Shown: positions 1 through 8,685, counted from the stretch's first letter. The stretch: DNA of 64,000 nucleotides from Maricaulis virginensis (GCF_027922185.1 NZ_BSFE01000010.1:1-64000), one strand, 5' to 3'. Numbers and translations are program-made. Notes: generated by a model from the letters alone, not told the origin.

Positions 1-115
1 CCGCACGCTCCCGGGCACAAGGGACTGAGCTCATGCCTCCCATCCCGGAAACCGTCTGCGAGCATACGCGCAGTTGAGCGGGCGGGGATAAGTTTCCCGC
101 GCTATTCTCTCTCCC

Positions 116-287
116 CCGTCATCCTGACGAAAGTCAGGACCCAGATCGCAAAGGGAGATTTGGGCGAGGCGGGCTCGGTCTGATCTGTGGCGATGTGAGG
201 GATAAGTGCGAACTCGCGGCCACCGCGCTCTATGAGCTGGGCCCTGACTGAAGCCTGCGCCCGCGAAAGCGGGTGTCAGGGTGACGG
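116..287. repeat. Palindromic extragenic element A with 13-base inverted ends
   Basis: The left end (116-128, CCGTCATCCTGAC) is repeated inverted at 275-287 with 12 of 13 bases matching. Inside are two short hairpins with GAAA loops: CCTGAC/GTCAGG at 123-138 and CCCGC/GCGGG at 260-273. No gene is visible across it. The GTCATCC ends and the internal GC hairpins resemble the element at 25702-25890, so this looks like one copy of a dispersed family. Whether it moves, or folds as RNA, cannot be judged from one window. Confidence 0.6.
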
Positions 288-330
288 TGTTTGTTGCGGC
301 GTTTGCGCTCTGTCTTCCAACCGCCTCACT

Positions 331-458
331 TTTTCCCGGACGGAATCCTGCGAAGGCAGGCTGCAGATCCGGGATCTACCGAAGATCACTTCAAGCGAGG
401 AGCTTCCCGCAGATCCCGGCACTCCGCCCGGCCTTCGCCGGGCTTTCAGCCGGGAAAA
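331..458. repeat. Palindromic extragenic element B
   Basis: The ends are TTTTCCCGG (331-339) and its exact inverse CCGGGAAAA (450-458). Between them lie a CCTGC/GCAGG hairpin with a GAAG loop (347-360) and a CCCGGC/GCCGGG hairpin with a CTTC loop (427-442). Short reading frames cross the region, but they have no ribosome binding site and follow the repeat structure, so no gene is called. Confidence 0.55.
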
Positions 459-490
459 GCGGCGGGGTGTTTAGGGGGTGGTGGCTTCAG

Positions 491-680
491 CACCCCCTCT
501 CCCCGACCGGGGAGAGGGCTGAGGCGCGGTTCGCGCAGCGAATTCAACAGGCCGGGGGCCTGTTGAAAGCAACGAAGGGTGAGGGGCGGCCGCGCAGCGG
601 CCTGCTCAAGACTCTTTGCAGCGCTGCCGCGCGCCCCTCATCCGCCCTGCGGGCACCTTCTCCCCGGTGGGGGAGAAGGG
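491..680. repeat. Composite palindromic extragenic element C
   Basis: Two related perfect hairpins mark the ends: a 10-bp stem CCCTCTCCCC/GGGGAGAGGG at 495-518 and a 10-bp stem CCTTCTCCCC/GGGGAGAAGG at 656-679, each with a 4-base loop. Between them is an 11-bp stem TTCAACAGGCC/GGCCTGTTGAA (543-567) with a 3-base loop, and a GGCCGC/GCGGCC stem near 588-602. It is the third palindromic element in a row in a gene-free stretch. Elements of this CCCTCTCCCC design are common between genes in GC-rich alphaproteobacteria. Confidence 0.65.
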
Positions 681-782
681 AAGTTCAGCGCGATAATCAA
701 TGAAATTCAATTCTCTAACACCGGAACACGCTTGTAAGTAATTATTCACTTGCAATTACGCGAACATCGTTCCATAAAATGC

Positions 783-798
783 GTGAATGATCGTTCAC
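783..798. promoter_or_regulatory. Probable TetR operator
   Basis: A 16-base near-perfect palindrome, GTGAATGATCGTTCAC (only positions 6 and 11 fail to pair), ends 26 bases before the ATG of the TetR gene. TetR repressors usually bind such sites in their own promoter and often control the neighbouring genes. The upstream bases (about 690-780) are much more AT-rich than the rest of the window, as expected of a promoter. Confidence 0.55.
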
Positions 799-824
799 AC
801 GATCGCCAACACGGGACGAAAGCG

Positions 825-1451
825 ATGAGCGGGATGCTGAGAACTGACCTTTTCGACGGCGTGGATACCAATACCGGCGTGACGGCGAAGGCCGGCACGA
901 CCAAGGCGCGGATCGAGCGGGCGGCATTGATGCTGTTTGCCCGGCACGGGATGGACGGGGTGTCGATCAAGCAGATCGCCGGGGCCTGCGGCATATCCGA
1001 CGGCGCCATGTACCGCCACTTCAGGTCCAAGGATGCGCTGGGCCGGCAGATGTTCGAGGCCATCCATGCCCGGCTGGAAAGCCTGGTGACGGACAATCTG
1101 GCCCCCGGCGCCTCGCTGGAGGATATCGCCCGCGCCCTCACCCGCGCCTATTGCCACCTGGCGCAGACCGATCCGGCGCAATTCGCCTTCCACCTCACCC
1201 ACCGCAATTATTTCATTGCGGCTTCGGGCGATGGCGGGGCCGACCCGTCCGACCTGATGACGGCCTGTGTGGCCGACGCGATGGCGCGCGGCGAAATTCC
1301 CCAGGGCGATGCCGAACTGAAATCCGCCATGGCGCTGGGCGTGGTGATGCAGGCGGCGGAGTATTCGCTCTACGGCCGGATCGCCAGACCGCTCACCCAC
1401 TATGTGGACGACTTCACCCGCGCGATTATGGCCGTGCTGCACACCGCCTGA
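825..1451 (+). CDS. TetR/AcrR family transcriptional regulator
   Basis: This is a 208-residue DNA-binding repressor of TetR type. The helix-turn-helix occupies about residues 27-72 and contains the family hallmarks GVSIKQIAGACGISDGAMYRHF and a following K-D-A-L; the C-terminal two thirds is the variable ligand-binding domain. A longer frame opens at 750, but ATG 825 is preceded by GGGACGAA, leaves the palindrome 783-798 upstream and puts the HTH at the usual distance from the N-terminus. The gene lies directly before two acyltransferase genes and a transporter on the same strand (43-base gap), so it probably controls them. The ligand is unknown; an acyl-CoA or lysolipid is only a guess. Confidence 0.88.
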   Translation: MSGMLRTDLFDGVDTNTGVTAKAGTTKARIERAALMLFARHGMDGVSIKQIAGACGISDGAMYRHFRSKDALGRQMFEAIHARLESLVTDNLAPGASLEDIARALTRAYCHLAQTDPAQFAFHLTHRNYFIAASGDGGADPSDLMTACVADAMARGEIPQGDAELKSAMALGVVMQAAEYSLYGRIARPLTHYVDDFTRAIMAVLHTA

Positions 1452-1496
1452 TCCACCCGATTTTCCAATGACTTCCAACAGCCAAGGGAGGCCGTG

Positions 1497-2270
1497 ATGC
1501 GGTCCTTCGTGTTCAACTGTGCCTACTGGTTCCTGTCCGGCGTCTACGCCATTGTCTGCGCCATCCTGGCGCTCGTGCCCGGCCGCCGCGTGCTGATGCA
1601 CGGCCTGCGCTCCTACTGCCGCGCCACGGTAATCCTGATGCGCGTCGTCTGCGGCATCCGCGTGGAAGTGCGCGGCACCGCGCCGAAAGACCAGCCGGTG
1701 ATCATCGGCGCCAAGCACCAGTCCTGGGGCGACGGCATCGTGATGATGGCCAAGTGCGGCGACGTAAATTTCGTCTGCGGCGACCACATGCTGAAATTCC
1801 CGCTGATCGGCTGGGTGCTGAAACGCTGCGGCGCCATCGTGCTGTCCAATGGCGGAGGCGCGGAGGCGCAGAAGAGCCTGACCGAGGGCATTGCCCGCTC
1901 GCAGGGCGAAGGCCGTCCGCGCCCCGTGCTGATCTATCCGGAAGGCCATCTCACCCCGGTCGGCGAAGGCCTGCGCTATCGGTCCGGCGTGTGGCGCCTG
2001 AGCCAGGCACTGGACCGGCCGATCATTCCCGTCGCCACCAATCTGGGCCAGTGCTGGCCACAGCAGGGCTGGGCCAAGCATGCCGGTACGGCGGTGATCG
2101 AATTCATGGACCCGATCGCCCCCAGTGCCGACCGCGATGCGGTGCTGGCGGAGCTGGAAAGCCGCGTCGAGGCCCGCTCGCGTGAGCTGGAAGCGGAATA
2201 CGCGGCCCGGTTTGCGCCGCGTGAAGAACGCGCGCAGTCTGCCAGCCGCCCGGTCCGGAGCTGCGCATGA
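1497..2270 (+). CDS. PlsC-like 1-acyl-glycerol-3-phosphate acyltransferase, copy 1
   Basis: A 257-residue membrane acyltransferase of the PlsC (LPLAT) family, expected to move an acyl group to a lysophospholipid or lysophosphatidic acid at the inner membrane. A hydrophobic N-terminal segment (about 5-29) is followed by the H-x4-D catalytic motif as KHQSWGD (His74, Asp79), the substrate motif YPEGH (147-151) and PIIPVATN. The usual N before the catalytic His is K, and the usual EGTR is EGHL. ATG 1497 is chosen over GTG 1494 because AAGGGAGG then sits at normal spacing. It shares its N-terminus and motif positions with the next gene, a clear tandem duplication. Confidence 0.85.
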   Translation: MRSFVFNCAYWFLSGVYAIVCAILALVPGRRVLMHGLRSYCRATVILMRVVCGIRVEVRGTAPKDQPVIIGAKHQSWGDGIVMMAKCGDVNFVCGDHMLKFPLIGWVLKRCGAIVLSNGGGAEAQKSLTEGIARSQGEGRPRPVLIYPEGHLTPVGEGLRYRSGVWRLSQALDRPIIPVATNLGQCWPQQGWAKHAGTAVIEFMDPIAPSADRDAVLAELESRVEARSRELEAEYAARFAPREERAQSASRPVRSCA

Positions 2271-2306
2271 GACGCGGCCAGGGCCCGGCCGCACCCGGGG
2301 AGTGTC

Positions 2307-3044
2307 ATGCGATCGACCGTGTTCAACATCCTGTTCTATGCCTGCCTGGCCGTGTTCGTGCTGATCGCGGCCGCCCTGACCCTGCAGCCCTCGCCCCGGC
2401 CTGTTCGCGCCGTCATGCGCACGGCGTGCCGCACAGTGCGCGGCCTGATGCGCGGGGTGATGGGTATCCGCATCGAGGTGCGCGGCACACCGCCGGCGGG
2501 ACAGCCCGTGATCATCGCCTCGAAGCACCAGTCCTGGGCCGACGGTTTCATGATGATGGCCGTGACCGGCGACATCAATTTCATCATCGGCACGGCGATC
2601 GCCAAGTTTCCGCTGGTCGGCCGCATCGTCGCCCGGTCTGGCGCGACCATGGTCAACTCGCCCGGCGACCGCGCCTCGGACCAGTCGATGCAGGATGTGC
2701 TCAACCGCGCCGCCGACGATCCGCGCCCGCTGCTGATCTATCCGGAGGGCAATCTGGCCGCGGTCGGCGAGGCCAGGCGCTACAGGAAGGGCGTGCACCT
2801 CATGTATGAGACGCTGAACCGCCCCGTCGTGCCTGTCGCCACCAATATGGGGCTGCGCTGGCCGAAGAATGAATGGGTCAAGCATCCAGGCCCGGCGGTG
2901 ATCGCGTTTCTCGACCCGATCCCGCCCGGCCTGCCGCGCGATGCCTTCCTGCCGCGCCTGATGACCACGATTGAAACCCGCACCCGCGCGCTGGAGGCCG
3001 AAGGCCGCGCGTATGGGCCTGCCGACACGGAGACAGTGTCATGA
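2307..3044 (+). CDS. PlsC-like 1-acyl-glycerol-3-phosphate acyltransferase, copy 2
   Basis: A 245-residue paralogue of the preceding gene. It has an N-terminal membrane segment, KHQSWAD (catalytic His74 and Asp79, at exactly the same residue numbers as copy 1), YPEGN (145-149) and PVVPVATN. The start ATG follows a GGGGAG site. The gene begins 36 bases after copy 1 and its stop overlaps the transporter start (ATGA), so the genes are co-transcribed. Two active copies may differ in acyl-chain or head-group preference; the sequence alone cannot say which. Confidence 0.85.
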   Translation: MRSTVFNILFYACLAVFVLIAAALTLQPSPRPVRAVMRTACRTVRGLMRGVMGIRIEVRGTPPAGQPVIIASKHQSWADGFMMMAVTGDINFIIGTAIAKFPLVGRIVARSGATMVNSPGDRASDQSMQDVLNRAADDPRPLLIYPEGNLAAVGEARRYRKGVHLMYETLNRPVVPVATNMGLRWPKNEWVKHPGPAVIAFLDPIPPGLPRDAFLPRLMTTIETRTRALEAEGRAYGPADTETVS

Positions 3045-4363
3045 GTGCCAGGATTGCCGCCCGGCTGGTAACGCAGAAGCGTTTCCTGCCCCTGCTGGTC
3101 GCCCAGTCCCTGGGAGCCTTCAACGACAATTTCTTCCGCTATGCCCTGGTCACGCTGATCGCGTTCGAGGGCCTGACGATGTTCGGGCTGGACCGGCTGA
3201 CCCTGGTCTCGGTCGCGGCCTCGATGTTTACCGTGCCGATCTTCCTGTTCTCGGCCGTGGCCGGCCGCATGGCCGACAAGTTCGACCGCACGCGCATCAT
3301 GCGCTTTGCCAAGTTCGCCGAGATCTGGCTGATGGCGATCACCGCGCTGGGCTTCATCCTGGAACAGCCGCACCTGTTGATGACGGCGCTCTTCCTGATG
3401 GGCACGCAATCGGCCTTCTTCACCCCGGCCAAGAATTCCGCCCTGCCGACACTTCTTAGCGACACCGAGCTGGTGCCCGCCAATGCGCTGATCTCCGGCC
3501 TGCTGAACGTCTCGGTGCTGATCGGTATCGGCACCGGCACCTGGCTGATCACCCAGTCCTTCGGACCGCAGGCCGTGGGCGGCGGGCTGGTCGTGATGGC
3601 GATCGTCGGCTGGCTGGCGATCCGGCAATTGCCGGAGGCGCCCGCCTCGCGGCCGGACATGCCGCTGACCGTCAACTTCATCGGCGAAACGTTCCGCGTG
3701 CTGGGCTATGCGCTGAAAGCGCCGGACGTGCTGCGTCCGCTGACGGGCGTGGCCTGGTTCTGGATGCTGGCCGCCTCGATCATCACGCTGATGCCGGTCT
3801 TCACGGCCTCGGTGCTGGGCGCGGACGAAACGGTGGTGCTGCTCTTTTCGGCGCTGTTCACGGTCGGCGCGGCGATCGGTGCGATGGCGTGCGGCGCGCT
3901 GAGCGGCGACGGCGACGCCCTGCCCTTCTCGATTGCCGGCGCTTTCGGCGTGGTGATCTTCGCCGGGGATGTCGCCCTGCACACCTGGTCCAACCCGCTG
4001 ACGCCGGAAGGCGCGCCGCTGGTCTCGGCAAACGCCTTCATGGCCGAACCGGCCAATCTGCGCATCCTGATCGATCTGGGCATGGCCGCTGTGTCGGCGG
4101 GTCTCTTCGTGGTGCCCCTGCAGGCCATGGCCCAGCGCCGCGCACCGGCCGAGCTGCGCGGCCGTCTGCTGGCGGCGGGCGGGATCCTGAATGCCGCCAC
4201 CGCGACCGCCGGACAATTCGTGCTGGCCGTCATCGCTGCCCTCACCCTGCCGATCCAGACCGCCTTCCTGGTGATCGCCGCGATCAGCCTGCTGGCGGGT
4301 CTGTTTATTCTCTGGCGGCAATCCCTGCGCTGGCGCTCTGCCCCCGACTCGCCTTCGAGATAG
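3041..4363 (+). CDS. LplT-like lysophospholipid transporter (MFS)
   Basis: A 440-residue major-facilitator protein with about 12 membrane segments. The N-terminus LLVAQSLGAFNDNFFRYAL is the signature of the LplT/Aas-type flippases, which bring lysophospholipid across the inner membrane for re-acylation. In many bacteria this transporter is next to, or fused with, a PlsC domain and an acyl-ACP synthetase (Aas). Here it follows two PlsC genes with an ATGA overlap, but no synthetase domain is nearby. The name is by family and context; the substrate has not been shown. Confidence 0.82.
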   Translation: MSARIAARLVTQKRFLPLLVAQSLGAFNDNFFRYALVTLIAFEGLTMFGLDRLTLVSVAASMFTVPIFLFSAVAGRMADKFDRTRIMRFAKFAEIWLMAITALGFILEQPHLLMTALFLMGTQSAFFTPAKNSALPTLLSDTELVPANALISGLLNVSVLIGIGTGTWLITQSFGPQAVGGGLVVMAIVGWLAIRQLPEAPASRPDMPLTVNFIGETFRVLGYALKAPDVLRPLTGVAWFWMLAASIITLMPVFTASVLGADETVVLLFSALFTVGAAIGAMACGALSGDGDALPFSIAGAFGVVIFAGDVALHTWSNPLTPEGAPLVSANAFMAEPANLRILIDLGMAAVSAGLFVVPLQAMAQRRAPAELRGRLLAAGGILNAATATAGQFVLAVIAALTLPIQTAFLVIAAISLLAGLFILWRQSLRWRSAPDSPSR

Positions 4364-4397
4364 TCAAAACGCTTCCACCACGCTAAACGGCGACTCC

Positions 4398-5558
4398 ATG
4401 AATATAATCACGACGACAAAGGGCCTGGAAAAGGCCTGTGACGACCTCCTCCAGAATCCCTACATGGCTGTCGACACCGAGTTCATGCGCGAAACGGTGT
4501 ACTGGCCGCAGCTCTGCCTGATCCAGGCGGCGGGCGGCCCGACGGAAGTCATCATCGACCCGCTGGCCGACGGCCTCGATCTGGAACCCTTCTGGGAGCT
4601 GATGGCGGATGAGCGGATCATCAAGGTCTTCCATGCCGCACGGCAGGATCTGGAGATCTTCTTCCACCGCGGCGGCGACAGCCTGATCCCGCATCCGATG
4701 TTCGACAGCCAGGTTGCGGCGATGGCGCTGGGCCTGGGCGACTCGATTGCCTATGACGCACTGGTGAAGGCGCTGCTGAAACGCCCGATCGACAAGGGGC
4801 CGCGCTTTACCGACTGGTCGCGCCGTCCGCTGAGCGATGCCCAGCTGGAATACGCCATGGCCGACGTGACCCATCTGCGCGATCTCTATCCGATCATGCA
4901 GGAGCGGCTGGAGAAGAAGGGCCGGGCCGAATGGCTGGCCGAGGAAATGAAGATCCTCACCAATCCGGAGACCTACCGGCTCGATCCCGAAGAGAGCTGG
5001 CGCCGGATGAAGCTGCGCAAGAATTCGCCGAAATGGCTGGCGGCGCTGCGCGCCGCTGCCGCCTGGCGCGAGACCGAGGCGCAGACCCGGGACATGCCGC
5101 GCCAGCGCGTGATGAAGGATGATGCGATCTACGAGATCGCCGGTGTCGCTCCCACGACGCCGGAACAGCTGACCGGACTGCGCGCCGTGCCCAAGGGCTT
5201 CGAACGCTCATCGCCGGCCCGCCGCCTGTTCGAGAAAATGTCCGCCGCGCTGGCCGCACCGGAATCCTATGCACCGGCATACGAAAAGTCCGCGCCCCCG
5301 CCCCAGGGCACGGGTCCGACCGTGGAATTGCTCAAGGTGCTGCTGAAATTCGTCGCCGAGGATGCCGGTGTCGCACCGCGCCTCATCGCCACCGTGCCGG
5401 ACCTGGAAAAGATCGCCAGCGGCGATGACGAGGATGTCGCGGCGATGACCGGCTGGCGGCGCGAGGTGTTCGGCGAACCGGCCCGTCGTCTCAAGCGGGG
5501 TGAACTGTCGCTGACGCTGAAGGACGGCAAGGTCTGCGTCACCGAGGTGAAGGTCTAG
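4398..5558 (+). CDS. rnd: Ribonuclease D
   Basis: A 386-residue 3'-5' exoribonuclease of the DEDD-y type, which trims the 3' ends of tRNA precursors and other stable RNAs. The acidic metal ligands are visible: DTE (Asp26, Glu28), the second Asp in ARQDLEIF (Asp84) and Tyr152/Asp156 in YAMAD. The C-terminal half is the HRDC-containing region that binds RNA. Length is normal. The start ATG has only a weak ribosome binding site. It stands alone, convergent with the next gene. Confidence 0.95.
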   Translation: MNIITTTKGLEKACDDLLQNPYMAVDTEFMRETVYWPQLCLIQAAGGPTEVIIDPLADGLDLEPFWELMADERIIKVFHAARQDLEIFFHRGGDSLIPHPMFDSQVAAMALGLGDSIAYDALVKALLKRPIDKGPRFTDWSRRPLSDAQLEYAMADVTHLRDLYPIMQERLEKKGRAEWLAEEMKILTNPETYRLDPEESWRRMKLRKNSPKWLAALRAAAAWRETEAQTRDMPRQRVMKDDAIYEIAGVAPTTPEQLTGLRAVPKGFERSSPARRLFEKMSAALAAPESYAPAYEKSAPPPQGTGPTVELLKVLLKFVAEDAGVAPRLIATVPDLEKIASGDDEDVAAMTGWRREVFGEPARRLKRGELSLTLKDGKVCVTEVKV

Positions 5559-5611
5559 GGCGGTCGCGCGATCGAACCGGCGAACCGGTTTCCACGCCAC
5601 CGGATCACGCT
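5559..5611. repeat. Short extragenic repeat-like spacer between convergent genes
   Basis: This spacer carries an AACCGG/CCGGTT hairpin (about 5575-5590) followed by TTTCCACGCCACCGGATC and a GCTCTAA end. Read on the minus strand it resembles the widespread alphaproteobacterial intergenic repeats that start with TAGAGCG and contain GTGGAAACCGGTT. It may also end transcription from both sides. Similarity is from memory of the motif, not from a search. Confidence 0.35.
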
Positions 5612-6199
5612 CTAATCCAGTGGCTTGAGCCTTGAATCCCAGGCACTGCCGCCATTGGCGTAGAGCGGCATGCCCGGCGGCGGCAGCAGGATGTTGTTCC
5701 AGTAGACATGCACCAGATCGCGGATGGGGTCGTCGAGGCGCTCGATGAGATCGCGCGCCAGATCCGGCATCGCGAAGAAGACGAACTCGCCCAGCGAACA
5801 GCACAGCCAGCTCTCGAAACCCGTCGCCGTGCCTTCGCGATCATAGGGGTTCGGCACAGCCGTGGTGCACAGCGTGTAGAAGCGGACATGGTCCTCGACG
5901 TCCCAGCCGGCAAAGTCGAGACAGTCTGACGGTGTGCGCAGATGATCGTGGATCGCCTCGCGCCAGCCGGCTTCGGCTGCACGCTCCGGCCAGGTCTCGC
6001 GCAGGAATTCCGCCACCGCGCCGGCCGGGTCCAGAAGGACGAGACCGGGATGTTCGCCACTGCCGCCGCCGATAACCAGACCACCGCGCGAACAGGAAAA
6101 CTCCTGCTTGGGCCCGTCGATATCCTCCAGCGGGCGATAGACCGGCAAATAGCCGAAATAACCAACAAGCTGGTGTTTGTAGCCGTCGATAAAACTCAC
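5612..6199 (-). CDS. Uncharacterised protein (195 aa)
   Basis: I do not recognise the family. The protein is probably cytoplasmic: no signal peptide or membrane segment, with an acidic, aromatic-rich sequence. The N-terminal part has a glycine-rich GGLVIGGGSGEHPGLVLLD stretch and the middle contains four cysteines, including a Cys-Cys pair in WLCCSL. The start is GTG 6199, preceded by AAGGA at good spacing. It is the only gene between rnd and the GGDEF-EAL gene and has codon use like its neighbours, so it is probably a real lineage-specific gene. Confidence 0.7.
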   Translation of the reverse strand: MSFIDGYKHQLVGYFGYLPVYRPLEDIDGPKQEFSCSRGGLVIGGGSGEHPGLVLLDPAGAVAEFLRETWPERAAEAGWREAIHDHLRTPSDCLDFAGWDVEDHVRFYTLCTTAVPNPYDREGTATGFESWLCCSLGEFVFFAMPDLARDLIERLDDPIRDLVHVYWNNILLPPPGMPLYANGGSAWDSRLKPLD

Positions 6200-6263
6200 G
6201 CCGCATTCCTTTGCGATCCGTCTCGTCCCGGATAGCGCGCGGCGCGCGCTGTGGCGAGCCCCG

Positions 6264-8567
6264 TCAGCCGGCGCGGCTCATTTGCACAGCCCCCTCACGG
6301 CGCTCGGTCTCGACATGCGCGACCAGTGCATCGAGCGTGAGCGGGCGTGCAAAGAGATAGCCCTGGGCCTGGTCACAGCCGATGATACGTACGGCCTCGA
6401 ACTGGCGTTCGGTCTCGACGCCCTCGGCGACCGTCGTCATCTGCAGGGCCCGGGCAAGCGCGTTGATCGACCCGACGATGGAGATGGATTGCGGCTCGCG
6501 GTCCAGTGGTTCGACGAAGGAGCGGTCGATCTTCAGCTTGTCGAAGGCGAATTTGCGCAGATAGCTGAAAGAGGAATAGCCGGTGCCGAAATCGTCCAGG
6601 CTGATTTTCAGGCCGATATCGCGCAGCTTGCGCAGTATCGAGAGATTGGCGTCGGTGTCCGCCAGCAGGACGGACTCGGTAATCTCCACCTCGATGCGCC
6701 CGGGATCCACGCCATGGCGCGTCAGCGCCTCGACGAAGACGCCCGGCAGGTCCGGATTGCGCAGCTGCACGGGAGACACATTGATCGCGATGCAGATACC
6801 CGGATCGATCTGCGCCGCAGCCTCGACGACCGAGCGGATCACCCATTCGCCCATCGGCACGATCAGCCCGCTGCGCTCGGCAAGGTCGATGAAGCGGTCG
6901 GGCGGCACATTGCCATGTTCCGGGTGACTCCAGCGCAGCAGCGCCTCGCAGCCGGTGGTCCGGTTCCGGTCGATATCGATCAGGGGCTGGTACAACAGGT
7001 GGATCTGGTCATTGTCGATCGCGGCCCTGAGATCGCGCTCCATCTGCATCAGCGCCTGGGCCTCGATGTCCATCGTCCGGTCGAACTCGACCACATTGCC
7101 CTGCCCGCTCGCCTTCGCACGATAGAGCGCGAGGTCGGCCTGGCTCAACACCGCCTGGACGCAGGTATCACCGGCGCCGAGCTGGCGGATGCCGATACAG
7201 GTCGAACAATCCACCACGGCGTCGTCGATCGTGATCGGCAGCTCGATCGCATCGACGATCTGGCGCCCGATATACTGGGCCTCGCGACACGGATCGGTGA
7301 GGACAATGGCGAATTCGTCGCCGCCCATCCTGCACACGGTGCCGGCCTGGCCGACGACATGGCGCAGGCGACTGGCGACGGTCACCAGCACACGGTCGCC
7401 CACCCCGTGTCCCATCGTGTCATTGATGACCTTGAAACGGTCCAGGTCCAGCAATAGCAGGCTCGTGCGGCCGTCCGGCAATTGCATGCGCTGATCGAGC
7501 AGTGCCGAAAGCGTCGCCCGGTTGGCCAGGCCCGTCAGAGTGTCGTGCGAGGCGAGATACTCGATCTTTTCAGCGCTCTCGCGTGTCGCGGTGATATCGG
7601 AGGCCACGCCCTGGTAGCCGGCGAACCGCCCGTCCTCGTAGCGCGGCTTTCCGGTCAGGCTGACCCAGCGCACGGTACCATCGCCCTTCAGCCGCAGCTC
7701 GCGATCGGAAAAGGCCTCCTCGCTCGCCATCAGATGCGCCAGCTCGCTGGCTGCCCCATCCTGCTCGAACAGCGACAGCAGCGCCGGCGCAGGCTGATCG
7801 TCCGGGCGGATGTTGTCCGGGTCGAAACGCGGCAGGCCGGACCGGATCCGGCCCGACGTGTCGGTGCGCCATAGCCAGTCGGACGCCGCCTCTTCGAAGT
7901 CGTGCAGCAGGAGACCGATCAGCTCGGTCTGCTGTTTCGCGACGCGCTCTCCGAGCAAGCGGCGGACAAATTCGGAATAGGACCAGCGTACCGATTGCGC
8001 CAGCACGCCGGAATAGACCAGCAGGAGTGCGGCGACATAGAGCTCGACCGGATCCGGGTTCCGGAACAGGGCGACAAGCGAGCCTGCAGTGATGATACCG
8101 ATCCATGCCATGGCCGCGCGCGGCAGGCTGGACAGCATGAAGGCGCCGCCGCACAGCATGCCGACCGTCACGGCGACGACCGCTGCCTGGAACGAGCCCG
8201 ACATGGAATTGTAGAACAGGATCGGAAACGCGGCCCACACCAGCGCCAGGATCGAACTGTCGCGCAGATTGCGGCTGATCGACCGTTCCGAAGCCGCGGC
8301 GCGCGGTGGGCGCCGTCGATAGCGCATCCAGCCATAGAGCAGGAAGAGATTGGGTGCGGTGATGGCGAACGCCCAGAACAGGCCGGACCACATATAGCTT
8401 GATTGTATCATCACGCCCGCAACCAGTACCGCATTGGCGATATTGGCCCCGGCTGCGACGGGGCTGAAGCGCCTGAACGCATCCAGCTGCCGCGCGCGCA
8501 CCCACCCGGCAACGTCCTGCGGCACCGGTACAGGCGCGAAAAGATATTCCCCTAAACGCTTGAACAT
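6264..8567 (-). CDS. Membrane-anchored PAS-GGDEF-EAL cyclic-di-GMP protein
   Basis: A 767-residue signalling protein. The first about 200 residues hold five or six hydrophobic segments; a PAS-like sensor follows (about 225-335), then a diguanylate cyclase domain with intact GGDEF (in RMGGDEFAIV) and a phosphodiesterase domain with EALLRW, DDFGTGYSS and AEGVET. Both catalytic motifs are present, so it could both make and break cyclic-di-GMP; in such proteins one activity is often dominant. In related dimorphic bacteria this messenger controls motility, attachment and cell cycle. It sits downstream of the polyphosphate operon on the same strand but 118 bases away, so it is probably transcribed separately. 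Confidence 0.93.
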   Translation of the reverse strand: MFKRLGEYLFAPVPVPQDVAGWVRARQLDAFRRFSPVAAGANIANAVLVAGVMIQSSYMWSGLFWAFAITAPNLFLLYGWMRYRRRPPRAAASERSISRNLRDSSILALVWAAFPILFYNSMSGSFQAAVVAVTVGMLCGGAFMLSSLPRAAMAWIGIITAGSLVALFRNPDPVELYVAALLLVYSGVLAQSVRWSYSEFVRRLLGERVAKQQTELIGLLLHDFEEAASDWLWRTDTSGRIRSGLPRFDPDNIRPDDQPAPALLSLFEQDGAASELAHLMASEEAFSDRELRLKGDGTVRWVSLTGKPRYEDGRFAGYQGVASDITATRESAEKIEYLASHDTLTGLANRATLSALLDQRMQLPDGRTSLLLLDLDRFKVINDTMGHGVGDRVLVTVASRLRHVVGQAGTVCRMGGDEFAIVLTDPCREAQYIGRQIVDAIELPITIDDAVVDCSTCIGIRQLGAGDTCVQAVLSQADLALYRAKASGQGNVVEFDRTMDIEAQALMQMERDLRAAIDNDQIHLLYQPLIDIDRNRTTGCEALLRWSHPEHGNVPPDRFIDLAERSGLIVPMGEWVIRSVVEAAAQIDPGICIAINVSPVQLRNPDLPGVFVEALTRHGVDPGRIEVEITESVLLADTDANLSILRKLRDIGLKISLDDFGTGYSSFSYLRKFAFDKLKIDRSFVEPLDREPQSISIVGSINALARALQMTTVAEGVETERQFEAVRIIGCDQAQGYLFARPLTLDALVAHVETERREGAVQMSRAG

Positions 8568-8685
8568 ATGTCCGTAGTGCCGGTTTATCCCGCGAGCACA
8601 CTGTCGGACAAAACCTTACGCCACCGTAAGAAATCGCCGCTTTTACAGCCGGCGGCGAGGATAAATTATAACCGGCCGAAGCGTC

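Noticed and set aside
1..183. Open frames running in from the left edge (frame 1 to a stop near 183, frame 3 to a stop at 75-77)
   Set aside because: One could be the tail of a gene left of the window, but the visible residues are too few and uninformative to decide, so no partial gene is called.
232..703. Three overlapping plus-strand frames at the window start
   Set aside because: They follow the palindromic repeats, have no ribosome binding sites and no recognisable protein features.
795..2885. Very long minus-strand open frame (696 codons)
   Set aside because: It lies antisense to the TetR and both PlsC genes, which have clear domains; long antisense frames are usual in this GC-rich sequence and the translation is His/Gly/Arg/Asp-rich nonsense.
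8595..8640. CTTACG/CGTAAG hairpin as terminator after ppx
   Set aside because: A 6-bp stem followed only by GTTTTG is too weak to call; recorded here only.
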